From assembly GCA_002030045.1 (NCBI GenBank), contig LQBI01000001.1, forward strand, positions 124,001 through 188,000: a stretch of 64,000 nt of DNA, written 5' to 3'. The stretch comes from Candidatus Aegiribacteria sp. MLS_C (lineage in GTDB: Bacteria; Fermentibacterota; Fermentibacteria; Fermentibacterales; JCC-6). A program made the position numbers and the translations under genes. The notes beneath the pieces are model-generated. The model made no database searches, was not told where the DNA came from, and saw only the letters and a list, made by a program, of their open reading frames with translations. Within the stretch, counting starts at the first letter, position 1; each line of letters begins with the position of its first letter. This document shows positions 17,047 to 25,134 of the stretch, piece after piece.

Positions 17047-19845
17047 ATGAATGGCGGAGGGTCGAACACCGCGGTACCTGAGAATGATTACTACCGCTTG
17101 ACGGCGGAGGAGTCTCTCGAGAGGCTTGGTTCGTCCCCGGCCGGCCTTTCCAGGGAAAGAGCAGACGCGATCAGGGAGAAGGTCGGCCCCAACGAGATCT
17201 CCGCGGACATCTCCGTCCCGAAGTGGGTAATCTTCCTCAAGCAGTTCCGCGACCTCCTGGTCATCATACTCCTGATCGCGGGGGCCATTTCCATCGCCAT
17301 CGGAAGCTACCGGGACGGTGGCGTGATGTTCATCATAGTGATCGTCAACGCGATCATCGGGTTCGTCCAGGAGTACAAGGCGGGGAAGATCCTGGAAAGA
17401 CTGCGGGAGATGATCATGTCCCCGGCAAAGGTCAGGGTGGACGGCGAACTCACGGAGATGTCCCAGATCCAGCTGGTTCCGGGCGACGTCGTGGAGGTGG
17501 AGGCCGGGGACAGGATACCGGCCGACCTCCGGCTTCTCGAATGCTTCGACTTCAGGACCGTGGAGTTCTCCCTCACCGGCGAGTCCATGCCCCAGGAGAA
17601 GATGACCAGCTCGATCCACGAGGAGATGATCATCTCCGACCAGGAGAACATGGCCTTCATGGGAACAACCGTGGCAACGGGGAACGCTGTGGGTGTGGTG
17701 GTACGTACCGGCATGGGCACCGAGATGGGCAGGATAGCCGGCATGGCCAGGGACACGACTGAAACGAGTTCCCCCCTTCAGAAGGAACTGGGGAACCTGG
17801 CACGCTGGCTCACGATGATAGTGGTGGTCATCAGTGCCGTACTGTTCGGTGTGGCGCTCTGGCAGGGTTTCACCCTGTCCACTGCGATGATCCTGGCTCT
17901 CGGCATTGCTGTGGCCATGGTGCCGCAGGCACTGCCGGCACAGGTCACCGTGGCTCTGACGGTCGCCAGCAAGAGGCTGGCTGACCGGAAGGCGGTTGTT
18001 AAGAACCTCCCGTCAGTGGAGACCCTGGGTTCCACCACGGTGATCTGCACCGACAAGACCGGGACACTGACCAAGAACGAGATGACCGTGAAGAACATAT
18101 GGTTCGACGGTCGGGAGTTCACCATGACCGGTGTCGGGTACGAACCCTCGGGTACCATACTGGATTCCGACGGAGAGCCCCTCTCCCGGGAGGGGATAGA
18201 TAGAATAGAGGTGATGATGGATGCCGCGACCATGGCATCCAACGCCGAGATACACGCCCCTGACGAGGAACACCGCAACTGGTATCCGGTGGGAGACCCC
18301 ACCGAGGCTGCCCTCATCACGATGTCCACCAAGCTTGGGACCCGCAGTCCGCAGGAGGACGAGGAGAACCCTGAACTCCACGAGTTCCCCTTCGATTCCG
18401 AGAGGAAGAGGATGAGTTCTGTCCGTCAGTTCGGCGACAGGGTCGAACTGGCCATGAAGGGTTCCACCGACAGCGTCCTCTCTGTCACGAAGTACATCTA
18501 CCGTGACGGTCAGGCAGTGCCGATAACGGAAGAGGACAGAGAACACATAAGGGAGATGAACGAGAAGTTATCGGACCGGGCCCTAAGGGTGCTGGCCATC
18601 GCCTTCCGTCCCCTGGAGGACGACGGTAGGGACTGGGCGATGGAGGAAGTGGAGAAGGATGTCGTGTTACTGGGCCTCGTGGGAATGATGGACCCTCCGA
18701 AGGATGGCGTGAGAGAGGCCATCGAGGCCTGCAGGGACGCCAGGATAAGGATAGTGATCATGACCGGCGACCACGCCGTGACCGCCAGGGCCGTTGGAAG
18801 GGAGATAGGTCTGACGGATTCCGGGGATGCCCCCGTCTACACCGGCGAGGAACTGGAACACATGGATGACGACAGGCTCAGGGAGATACTGTTCTCGGGG
18901 GATGCGGTGATCTTCTCCAGGGTCAGTCCCGCCCACAAGCTGAGGATCGTGAACATCCTTGAGGACCAGGACGAGGTAGTGGCAGTCACCGGCGACGGGG
19001 TCAACGACGCCCCCGCCCTGAAGAGGGCCGACATCGGCGTGGCGATGGGAATAACCGGGACTGACGTGGCCAAGGAGGCGGCGGAGCTGATCCTTCTCGA
19101 CGACAGCTTCCCAACGCTGGTGGAGGCGGTCAGGGAGGGCAGGACCATTTACAGGAACCTGAAGAAGACCGTGCTGGCTTCCATCACCACCAACGCGGCC
19201 GAGCTTGTGGTCGTGGTGCTCGGTCTGGCCGCCGTGGCAATGGGCGACTGGGCTATACCGATGCTGGCCCTTCAGATACTGGCCATCGACCTGCTGGCGG
19301 AGGTGGCTCCCCTTACCTGTCTCACCTTCGATCCTCCCCGGAAGGGCATCATGCAGTCCTTCCCCAGGGACCGGAATGAGCACATAATGAATTCCAGGAC
19401 CTCACCCGAGGTCATGCTGATGGGTACGCTTATCGGGGGTCTGGCCTTCGCGAACTACGCCCTGGGAATGTTCCGGTACGAAAACGCCCCTTTCACCGCC
19501 GGGCTGGTACCTCCATACCCCGATGCCTACATGAAGGCCACCACGCTGGCCTACCTTACGATAGCCTTCTGCCAGTTCGTGAACATCATGTCCAGGAGAT
19601 TCAGGCTGACCTCTATCTTCAACCGAAACTTCTTCAGCAACAAGGTGATACTCTGGTCGATAGCCGCATCCATAGCGATGATCCTTCTGGTTGTCTATAC
19701 GCCCTTCATGGGCCGATTCCTGTATTTCAGCGGCCCCGCTCCCGCGGACTGGCTCTTCGTGACAGGCGCAGCCCTGGTATACCTCGGGGTATTCGAGGTC
19801 GTGAAGATGGTTAAGAGGAGAAGGGAAAAGCTGAAAGCGGAATGA
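17047..19845 (+). CDS. P2-type cation-transporting ATPase with variant ion-binding residues
   Basis: A 932-residue ion pump with the SERCA/PMR1-like plan: N-terminal cation ATPase domain, TGES at 177-180, phosphorylation site DKTGTLT from 336, TGDGVNDAPAL hinge and about ten membrane helices. The M4 motif is PQALPA (293-298) where calcium pumps have PEGLPA, and M6 reads IDLLAEVAP around 747-754 where they have INLVTDGLP. M5 keeps Asn716 and Glu719. So three or four coordinating side chains differ and the ion (Ca2+, Na+, H+ or other) is uncertain. Starts 32 bases after etfA. Confidence 0.88.
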   Translation: MNGGGSNTAVPENDYYRLTAEESLERLGSSPAGLSRERADAIREKVGPNEISADISVPKWVIFLKQFRDLLVIILLIAGAISIAIGSYRDGGVMFIIVIVNAIIGFVQEYKAGKILERLREMIMSPAKVRVDGELTEMSQIQLVPGDVVEVEAGDRIPADLRLLECFDFRTVEFSLTGESMPQEKMTSSIHEEMIISDQENMAFMGTTVATGNAVGVVVRTGMGTEMGRIAGMARDTTETSSPLQKELGNLARWLTMIVVVISAVLFGVALWQGFTLSTAMILALGIAVAMVPQALPAQVTVALTVASKRLADRKAVVKNLPSVETLGSTTVICTDKTGTLTKNEMTVKNIWFDGREFTMTGVGYEPSGTILDSDGEPLSREGIDRIEVMMDAATMASNAEIHAPDEEHRNWYPVGDPTEAALITMSTKLGTRSPQEDEENPELHEFPFDSERKRMSSVRQFGDRVELAMKGSTDSVLSVTKYIYRDGQAVPITEEDREHIREMNEKLSDRALRVLAIAFRPLEDDGRDWAMEEVEKDVVLLGLVGMMDPPKDGVREAIEACRDARIRIVIMTGDHAVTARAVGREIGLTDSGDAPVYTGEELEHMDDDRLREILFSGDAVIFSRVSPAHKLRIVNILEDQDEVVAVTGDGVNDAPALKRADIGVAMGITGTDVAKEAAELILLDDSFPTLVEAVREGRTIYRNLKKTVLASITTNAAELVVVVLGLAAVAMGDWAIPMLALQILAIDLLAEVAPLTCLTFDPPRKGIMQSFPRDRNEHIMNSRTSPEVMLMGTLIGGLAFANYALGMFRYENAPFTAGLVPPYPDAYMKATTLAYLTIAFCQFVNIMSRRFRLTSIFNRNFFSNKVILWSIAASIAMILLVVYTPFMGRFLYFSGPAPADWLFVTGAALVYLGVFEVVKMVKRRREKLKAE

Positions 19846-20269
19846 TCCGTAAAGTAACAGCTGACTGGATTCTGACGGCATTACAGCAATCGACCGGAGC
19901 GGTGTATTCGCCCGGGTACTGTCCAGTTTCGCTCAGCGCAATTGACAGTTTCGGCCGCAGTGTTCCGCGGTCGATGGAGAAACCCTCTTGCCCCTGCGAA
20001 ATACCTCGATCTGATATACCCGACCCGTGAAGCCCGGTGGCTTTCGTTCCATCTCATCTCTGTCTCGGGGAAACCTGACATCCTTCAGTCGGTCCCGGTT
20101 TCGCGACAATGCAGGGAACGCCTGCCTGCAATTCCTGACGACAGCTGCGAAATCCGCAACCGGCCCCGGTCCTGGGCGATCGCGATCCATTCCAGCCTTG
20201 CTCCCCAGAAAATCATGACCGGTTACTCTCCTTGAAGGGCAGGAAAGGGATCGGGTTCCAGTGCCGTCA
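19846..20269. other. Non-coding gap after the ATPase
   Basis: About 420 bases hold no convincing gene. A 97-codon frame at 19942-20235 has no family resemblance and its composition does not look like that of the neighbours, so I do not call it. No tRNA, terminator with T-run or repeat is evident. A candidate promoter for the next gene lies at its right end. Confidence 0.5.
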
Positions 20270-20299
20270 TTGACTCCTCAACCGCACGGCAGCTATCAT
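20270..20299 (+). promoter_or_regulatory. Candidate sigma70-type promoter for the PHP gene
   Basis: TTGACT at 20270-20275, an 18-base spacer and TATCAT at 20294-20299. It lies about 70 bases before the likely GTG start of the PHP-domain gene and after a 400-base gap, which is where a new transcript should begin. Confidence 0.5.
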
Positions 20300-20368
20300 T
20301 GTCCTCCGGTCCTTCCGTTATCGATTGTTCGGTACTTCCGATCACACAAGCTGTCTGGAGTCAACCTT

Positions 20369-21340
20369 GTGAACAGCGGGCATATGATAGAGAAAAGGGC
20401 CATCCTCCACGTTCATACCAGGGCTTCCGACGGTACCGGCACGGTGGAGCAGGTGATCGATGAGGCCCTCTCGGCGGGAGTGGACATCCTGGGCATCAAC
20501 GACCACCGCAACCTCTGGGCCAGGGACCACGGATACGGGGGCTGGCATTCGTCCCTCTTCCTGCTGGCCGGGACGGAGCTCGAGGATCAGGGTGAGAACA
20601 GCCACATGCTCGCCTACGGTATCGACCGGCTGCCTCCATCGAAGGTCACATCGGAGCAGATCGATTTCGTCAATTCGGAGGGGGGGATAGCCATCGCCGC
20701 ACATCCCACCGAGGCTCCCGGCAGGCTGCCGAAGACCAGGAGCTATTCATGGAAGGCTGGCCGCGAGGGACTGGGGGGAGTGGAGGTGTGGAACTACATG
20801 TCCTTGTGGAAGAAGGGTATAAATCCCCTGAACGCCGTCCGGAAGCTTCGGCATCCCGACCGTTGCACGGCGGATCCCGATCCCGGGGCCGTGGAATTCT
20901 GGCAGGGCACCGGCGGCTGCGCAGTAGCATGTCCAGACGCACACGCCCTGCGGTTCGGAGTGGGCAGGCGCATTCTGGAGGTATTCCCGTACGGAATGCT
21001 CTTCAGGAGACTGGTCACCCACATACTGCTTGACGATGAGCTTCCGAAGGAACATGTGGAAGCCGAGAGGAGTATAATCGAAGCACTGAGACTGGGCAGG
21101 TGTTTCTGCAGCAGCATGCTCCCGGGGGACGCCTCGGGCTTCAGGGCGGCGCGGGAAGGCAGCCGGATGATGCTGAGGATGCCGGGTGAGGGAGACGTGT
21201 TCCTGGACGGGCCTCTCGGAGCAGTATGGCGAGGCCGGCTGGAGAAGGGTGATCACAGACTTCCGGGCGGTGACTGCCCCGGTCTTGCGGTCACCGTGAA
21301 AAGGGAAGGAAGGACATGGATATTCTGCGGCGTGCCCTGA
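20369..21340 (+). CDS. PHP-domain metal-dependent phosphoesterase
   Basis: A 323-residue PHP protein. Metal ligands are visible in HVHTRASDGTG, GINDHRN and IAIAAHPTEA, and a late CPDAHAL supplies a C-terminal Asp/His pair. PHP hydrolases act on phosphate esters such as histidinol phosphate, pAp or nucleotide 3'-phosphates; this one shows no polymerase or other domain that would narrow the choice. The start is most likely GTG 20369, eight bases after GGAG; ATG 20384 also fits. A longer in-frame extension upstream has no homology. Confidence 0.78.
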   Translation: MNSGHMIEKRAILHVHTRASDGTGTVEQVIDEALSAGVDILGINDHRNLWARDHGYGGWHSSLFLLAGTELEDQGENSHMLAYGIDRLPPSKVTSEQIDFVNSEGGIAIAAHPTEAPGRLPKTRSYSWKAGREGLGGVEVWNYMSLWKKGINPLNAVRKLRHPDRCTADPDPGAVEFWQGTGGCAVACPDAHALRFGVGRRILEVFPYGMLFRRLVTHILLDDELPKEHVEAERSIIEALRLGRCFCSSMLPGDASGFRAAREGSRMMLRMPGEGDVFLDGPLGAVWRGRLEKGDHRLPGGDCPGLAVTVKREGRTWIFCGVP

Positions 21341-21801
21341 TACCCTGGCTGTTCGTCGCTGTCGCCCCATCCGCCGCCCTCGCCACCCCTGTGGACGTTA
21401 CCCGGGACCTTCTGTACGCCGTCGAGTACGGAAGGGGAGGCGATTTCCTGAATATCATGTCCTCGAGCCTTCGAAGCAGCATCGAGGACTCCTACAGGCA
21501 ACTCCAGGAGATATCATTCGAGGAACCCGGAGCTGCGGAGGCTCTCCTCCAGAGGACGGGAAGCGGCATCACGGTATGGGACCTTGAGTGGATGACCACC
21601 GAGGATTTCGTTTCGGCACTTCTTCCTGTCCTTGACATGCCGTCCCCGGAAGAGGTCGTATTCGAGGAAGTCAGCATGCGGGGCAGGAACGCCGAGGTCG
21701 TATTCACTTGGCAATCTGGCATTTCCGTCACCTTCTTCTACACATGGGAGGTATCCTCCTGGAAGCTCACCGGCTCCTCGCTCCTTGAAGACCTCTTCTG
21801 A
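21316..21801 (+). CDS. Secreted hypothetical protein, possible NTF2-like fold
   Basis: A 161-residue protein with a signal peptide (hydrophobic 8-22, ending SAALATP). The mature part begins with a helix-rich VTRDLLYAVEYGRGGDFLNIM segment shortened here as VTRDLLYAVEYGRGGD, and ends with alternating strands RNAEVVFTW and SWKLTG, like DUF4878/NTF2-fold lipoproteins. The ATG lies 25 bases inside the end of the PHP gene, with AAGGGAAGGAAGGA upstream. Function unknown; the fold assignment is a guess by pattern. Confidence 0.5.
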   Translation: MDILRRALIPWLFVAVAPSAALATPVDVTRDLLYAVEYGRGGDFLNIMSSSLRSSIEDSYRQLQEISFEEPGAAEALLQRTGSGITVWDLEWMTTEDFVSALLPVLDMPSPEEVVFEEVSMRGRNAEVVFTWQSGISVTFFYTWEVSSWKLTGSSLLEDLF

Positions 21802-21814
21802 AGGACGTGTGCAG

Positions 21815-21844
21815 TTGACGCTGCGTCTACCGCAGTTGTAGAAT
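21815..21844 (+). promoter_or_regulatory. Strong candidate promoter for the 21933 lipoprotein
   Basis: TTGACG at 21815-21820, an 18-base spacer and TAGAAT at 21839-21844, about 90 bases before the ATG. With the hairpin terminator at 22339-22373 this makes the lipoprotein a single-gene transcript. Confidence 0.6.
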
Positions 21845-21932
21845 CCATTGTCCGTATCAGGTCTTCAGGGGTGGCGGTTTGCATTCTAACGGAAACTGTG
21901 ACTTCTGATACTCGCAAAGTGGAGGTAGAGAG

Positions 21933-22319
21933 ATGCGTAGAATTCTTGCTGTCCTCAGTATCGTGGGTCTTGCCGTCATGGCATGCGGTGGCGGCGGCGG
22001 CGGTGCCAACAGCCCGGAGGATGCCGTCAATGGTATGTTCAATGCCCTGAAGTCAGGCGATCTCGATGCCATGGCCCAGTACATGCCCGCTGACGAGCGC
22101 GCCGAGTTCGAGAACATGTCCGATGAAGAGAAGCAGATGGCCGAAGGCATGCTCGCCATGTTCGGCGAAATAGACGTCAAGGTCCTGGGTTCCGAGATCG
22201 AGGGTGAAGAGGCTGTAGTCACCATCGAGTTAACCTTCATGGGCGAGACCGAGCAGGACGAGGTCGAGCTTATGATGGAAGACGGCAGATGGGTCGTCAC
22301 CGATGGAGGCATGTTCTAG
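21933..22319 (+). CDS. DUF4878-like lipoprotein (NTF2-like)
   Basis: A 128-residue lipoprotein. The signal peptide ends in the lipobox LAVMAC (Cys19), followed by a glycine run and SPEDAVNGMFNALKSGD, the start of a DUF4878/NTF2-like domain; the rest is acidic and ends in strands EAVVTIELTF and GRWVV. Such small domains are usually periplasmic stress or cell-surface accessory proteins of unknown role. GGAGG precedes the ATG. The last seven codons lie in the left copy of a 300-bp direct repeat whose second copy (24010) has only this tail. Confidence 0.75.
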   Translation: MRRILAVLSIVGLAVMACGGGGGGANSPEDAVNGMFNALKSGDLDAMAQYMPADERAEFENMSDEEKQMAEGMLAMFGEIDVKVLGSEIEGEEAVVTIELTFMGETEQDEVELMMEDGRWVVTDGGMF

Positions 22320-22599
22320 TCCTTCGAGGGAATTGCTGCGGGAGTCTCCGTTTCGGAGGCTCCCGTTCTTTTTACTCCCCGCAGGCCCTCTCGACTATCC
22401 TCCGCTCACTCCTCATCCCGGCATTCCGAACGACGAACGTCGGCAGGTGGCGGCGGTTTTTCCCGGTTCGCCCCGCCAGGCCGGTCCTCCATGGCGCAGA
22501 GCAATTGAACGTATGCTCATCAGGGACGGCGGAACCCGTCGGGGTCACATTCACCAGACGACTGCCGATCGCAGGGATGGGTCCTCAGTGGACTGGCGG
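22299..22599 (+). repeat. Direct repeat, left copy (~300 bp)
   Basis: This segment starts in the last codons of the lipoprotein gene, covers its terminator and about 225 bases of spacer, and recurs at 24010-24311. I count roughly 13 substitutions and one inserted base, so about 95 percent identity. The left copy is attached to the complete lipoprotein gene; the right copy ends inside the 3' end of a tRNA-Ser gene. Confidence 0.92.
22339..22373 (+). terminator. Intrinsic terminator of the lipoprotein gene
   Basis: CGGGAGTCTCCG (22339-22350) pairs with CGGAGGCTCCCG (22354-22365) with one G-T wobble and a three-base loop, followed by TTCTTTTT. This is the clearest intrinsic terminator in the window. 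Confidence 0.92.
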
Positions 22600-23083
22600 G
22601 CCATCTGTCCAAAAGTTGGAAACAATTCTACACTTGGTTACGTGATATTCCCCCGTTTGAGCGTGAGGAGGAGAAATCTCAACTCCTCTTCTCTGATCAG
22701 GCTGGTAGATGATATGAGCACGGAAGCGTGAAAACAACTATAGAACTACCTTAAGATGCCTGGTGAGCTTGGAAACTATATTATTATTATATAATTACAA
22801 CAGTAAATTTTTTTGAAGATAGTATCTTACCTCCCCGATTATCCATGACCAGTGCAAGCAGAAGAAGCTAAGAAGCCTCTCTCGTAATAAAAAAATGAAC
22901 ATATTCATAATTATTACCCCAATATGCCATTTAATATGTTATAAATAGAACGGAGCCTAAATGACACACCCATAGCTAAGGGTACCAGAAGGTCTACATG
23001 CTCGAGCTGGAGTAGCTGTTCCAAAGCCCTATGATCATTGACATGGGGTAATACCGCCATTAGTAATGACAAGGGTTATAGAA
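22600..23083. other. AT-rich gene-free segment
   Basis: From about 22720 to 23060 the composition drops sharply, with runs such as ATTATTATTATATAAT and TAATAAAAAAATG, unlike the GC-rich surroundings. No frame of useful length, tRNA or IS end is visible. It forms the left half of the block bracketed by the 300-bp direct repeats and looks like transferred or decayed DNA. Confidence 0.7.
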
Positions 23084-23704
23084 ATGAAGCTAATGATCGT
23101 TTGTCTTCTTTCAGCGGCGGTGAGCACCTGCTTCCCGCAGGAGCCTGACACTCTCTTCTTCGACGACTTCTCCGAACCGGGCTCGAATCCCTGGGTATAC
23201 GGACCTCTGTGGACCTTCTACGGAGAGTCGATGAGAATGTACGACCAGCAGGGCACCAGCTCGGGTGAGACCCTGTTCGCCTCTGATACGCTGGTTTCAC
23301 CTCCGGTATGCATCCCGGACGGGATGGACAGTCTGCTGGTGAGCGTGCCGATGTCTCTGTATGCCAAGTGCACCACCATCAATATCGGGAGCATGTACAA
23401 CCTCGAGCGGATATCCGTAATCAACGGGACCGGCACACATGACATCTGGGAGTTCTACGCGACTGACGTATCATACCTTTATGTCAGCTGGGAGGACACT
23501 GTAGATATGCCCGTCCCCGCCTCCGCCTGGGTTCCGAGTGATTCTCTCCGGGTCCGGTTCATCGGCGAGTCATACTGTCATCCCCTATACTGGGACGGTT
23601 ACCTGGAGATAGAATGGATACTGGACAGCGTGGCTCTGCTGGGATTCGGCTGCCAGGAACTCACGAACTCTACCTGGGGCAGTATCAAGACCTTGCTGCA
23701 GTAG
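23084..23704 (+). CDS. Secreted hypothetical protein
   Basis: From ATG 23084 the protein has 206 residues with a signal peptide (MKLMIVCLLSAAVSTCF) and a mature region rich in beta strands, opening DTLFFDDFSEPGSNPW, a pattern seen at the start of jelly-roll or concanavalin-like secreted domains. An upstream in-frame ATG at 23066 would add six residues before the signal sequence. Unlike its AT-rich upstream flank, the coding part has host-like composition. Its last 20 bases overlap the tail of a leftward gene. No family recognised. Confidence 0.6.
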   Translation: MKLMIVCLLSAAVSTCFPQEPDTLFFDDFSEPGSNPWVYGPLWTFYGESMRMYDQQGTSSGETLFASDTLVSPPVCIPDGMDSLLVSVPMSLYAKCTTINIGSMYNLERISVINGTGTHDIWEFYATDVSYLYVSWEDTVDMPVPASAWVPSDSLRVRFIGESYCHPLYWDGYLEIEWILDSVALLGFGCQELTNSTWGSIKTLLQ

Positions 23705-23996
23705 ATTCCTCATTGGCGGACGTTCCGATGCCATCAGTCAAGCCTTCCAATAAGATCTTCCGCTTCTTGTTGCCCTCGTATTCCATGAAGCTGTCGGCGA
23801 AGTAATCGGTCGCGGATGTCTCAAGGTCAACACGGTCTATTCGGATCACCAGTTCAATGGTCCCGCTCTCCTCATCGTAGTAGCCAGAATGCAGGACCTC
23901 CGCATGGCAGACCAGGTCAACCAGTGTGGAAGCGCCTGCCGCGGATGCGAGGAGCAGAGCAAGAGCAGCTGCGAGTGGCAGGGATAACGGTTTCAT
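23685..23996 (-). CDS. Small secreted hypothetical protein
   Basis: A 103-residue leftward gene: ATG at 23996, preceded by GGGAGCTGGAG, and a clear signal peptide (MKPLSLPLAAALALLLASAA). The mature part, about 80 residues, is acidic with strands GTIELVIRIDRVD. It meets the end of the rightward 23084 gene tail to tail with a 20-base overlap and starts 14 bases from the right copy of the direct repeat. No family recognised. Confidence 0.55.
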   Translation of the reverse strand: MKPLSLPLAAALALLLASAAGASTLVDLVCHAEVLHSGYYDEESGTIELVIRIDRVDLETSATDYFADSFMEYEGNKKRKILLEGLTDGIGTSANEESTAARS

Positions 23997-24009
23997 CTCC
24001 AGCTCCCTT

Positions 24010-24311
24010 ACCGATGGAGGCATGTTCTAGTCCTTCGAGGGAATTGCTGCGGGAGTCTCCGTTTCGGAGGCTCCCGTTCTTTTTACTCCCCCGCAGGTCC
24101 TCTCGACTATCCTCCGCTCACTCCTCATCCCGGTATTCCGAACGACGAACACCGGCAGGTGGCGGCGGTTTTTCCCGGTTCGCCCCGCCAGGCCGGTCAT
24201 CCATGGCGCATGGCAATTGAAAGGATGCTCATCAGGGACGGCGGAACCCGTCGGGGTCACCTTCACCAGACGACTGCCGATCGCAGGGATGGGTCCTTAA
24301 TGGGCTGGCGG
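24010..24311 (+). repeat. Direct repeat, right copy (~300 bp)
   Basis: Second copy of the 22299-22599 segment. It begins with the orphaned last seven codons and stop of the lipoprotein gene (no gene body precedes it), carries an intact terminator and runs into the 3' end of tRNA-Ser(UGA). One extra C and about 13 substitutions separate it from the left copy. Confidence 0.92.
24051..24085 (+). terminator. Duplicated terminator hairpin without a gene in front
   Basis: The same 12-bp stem, TTT loop and T-rich tail as the terminator at 22339, unchanged in sequence. Here no rightward gene ends just before it, so it is a by-product of the duplication, though it could still block transcripts arriving from the left. 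Confidence 0.75.
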
Positions 24312-24391
24312 AGGACCGGGGATTCGAACCCCGAAGGGCGTAAACCCGGCGGATTTCAAATCCGCTGCCTTACCAGTTAGACTAGTCCTCC
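24309..24391 (-). tRNA. tRNA-Ser(UGA)
   Basis: On the minus strand the acceptor GGAGGAC/GTCCTCC, a three-pair D stem, anticodon stem GCGGA/TCCGC with loop TTTGAAA (anticodon TGA), a long variable arm and the T arm CGGGGTTCGAATCCCCG can all be folded; discriminator G fits serine. CCA is not encoded. Its 3' end adjoins the right copy of the direct repeat. Confidence 0.93.
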
Positions 24392-24402
24392 GCAAGGGTG
24401 GA

Positions 24403-24430
24403 ATTTAAGTTATCATTGTACATCGGTCAA
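24403..24430 (-). promoter_or_regulatory. Candidate promoter of tRNA-Ser(UGA)
   Basis: On the minus strand TTGACC (24430-24425), a 16-base spacer and TTAAAT (24408-24403) lie just upstream of the tRNA 5' end at 24391, a good distance for a stable-RNA promoter. Confidence 0.45.
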
Positions 24431-24462
24431 TCAGAAGGGTCTTTTCAGCAGGAGGTGGCGGG

Positions 24463-24984
24463 TTGCTCGAGATGGAGCTTAAATTCAGAGTGGAGGAGTT
24501 CGGACCGATTGAGGAGACACTCGCCCGGCTGGGGGTGTCGGCGGGAGAGGCAGTGGAGGAGAACAACCTCGTGCTGGACATGATGGGCGGACCCTTGAGA
24601 GGGACCGATACCCTTTTCCGGCTGAGGAACTGCGAAGGTGGAACCCTTGTAACGGTGAAGAAGCCGCTTCCTTCAACGGCCCTGAAGGTGCGCAGGGAGG
24701 AGGAGGCTGTCCTGGCATGTTCCCAGGAGAAGGCCCTGGAGCTCTTCGGTCTGCTTGGATACGGTGTCGTCTACAGTTACAGGAAGACACGGAGGCAGTG
24801 CCGGGTGGGGAATGCGACGGTATGCCTCGACAGTCTCTGGTTCGGGGATTTCGTCGAGATCGAGGCCGCTTCGGAGGAAGCGGTCCTCGAGGCGGCCGGA
24901 CTTCTGGGTCTGGATCCGGACGAAGGCATCAGGTTCAGCTACGCGGCCCTTGAGAAGGATGCGGAATCCGGCATTCAATACTGA
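24463..24984 (+). CDS. CYTH-domain phosphatase/cyclase-like protein
   Basis: A 173-residue protein of the CYTH superfamily (class IV adenylyl cyclases, thiamine triphosphatases, inorganic triphosphatases). The acidic and basic residues that line the triphosphate tunnel are seen in MELKFRV, FRLRNCEGG, VTVKKPL, YRKTRRQ and DFVEIEA. The opening motif reads ELKF where the family has ExExK, a partial match. TTG 24463 is seven bases after AGGAGG, better placed than ATG 24472. Triphosphate hydrolysis is the likeliest activity. Confidence 0.78.
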   Translation: MLEMELKFRVEEFGPIEETLARLGVSAGEAVEENNLVLDMMGGPLRGTDTLFRLRNCEGGTLVTVKKPLPSTALKVRREEEAVLACSQEKALELFGLLGYGVVYSYRKTRRQCRVGNATVCLDSLWFGDFVEIEAASEEAVLEAAGLLGLDPDEGIRFSYAALEKDAESGIQY

Positions 24985-25093
24985 ATACTGACCGGTTCGC
25001 GGAAGGACCCTGCTTGCGGGTATGCCGGGCAGGATAACCTACCAGCCTTGACAGGAGGGGTTTCAGGAGCAATTTATCGGCACTGCGCATAAG

Positions 25094-25109
25094 TGTATGA
25101 TTTCATACA
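25094..25109. promoter_or_regulatory. Perfect palindrome, probable operator
   Basis: TGTATGA at 25094-25100 and TCATACA at 25103-25109 form a perfect 7-2-7 inverted repeat. It includes a TATGAT that could be a -10 element and lies 26 bases before the ATG of the coiled-coil gene, in a gap where a promoter is expected; TTGACA occurs at 25048. This is the layout of a repressor site. Confidence 0.55.
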
Positions 25110-25134
25110 AAATCGACCAAAGGGGAGCGTCTCT

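Noticed and set aside
19942-20235. 97-codon rightward frame after the ATPase gene
   Set aside because: No ribosome site, no homology and codon use unlike neighbours; treated as non-coding.
22600-24009. Insertion sequence or integron in the repeat-bracketed block
   Set aside because: No transposase or integrase frame, no terminal inverted repeats and no short target duplication were seen.
24010-24311. Possible hammerhead ribozyme: CTGATGAG on the minus strand of the repeat
   Set aside because: The core CTGATGAG is present, but the required GAAA and cleavage-site strands are not found at proper places after the adjacent stem.
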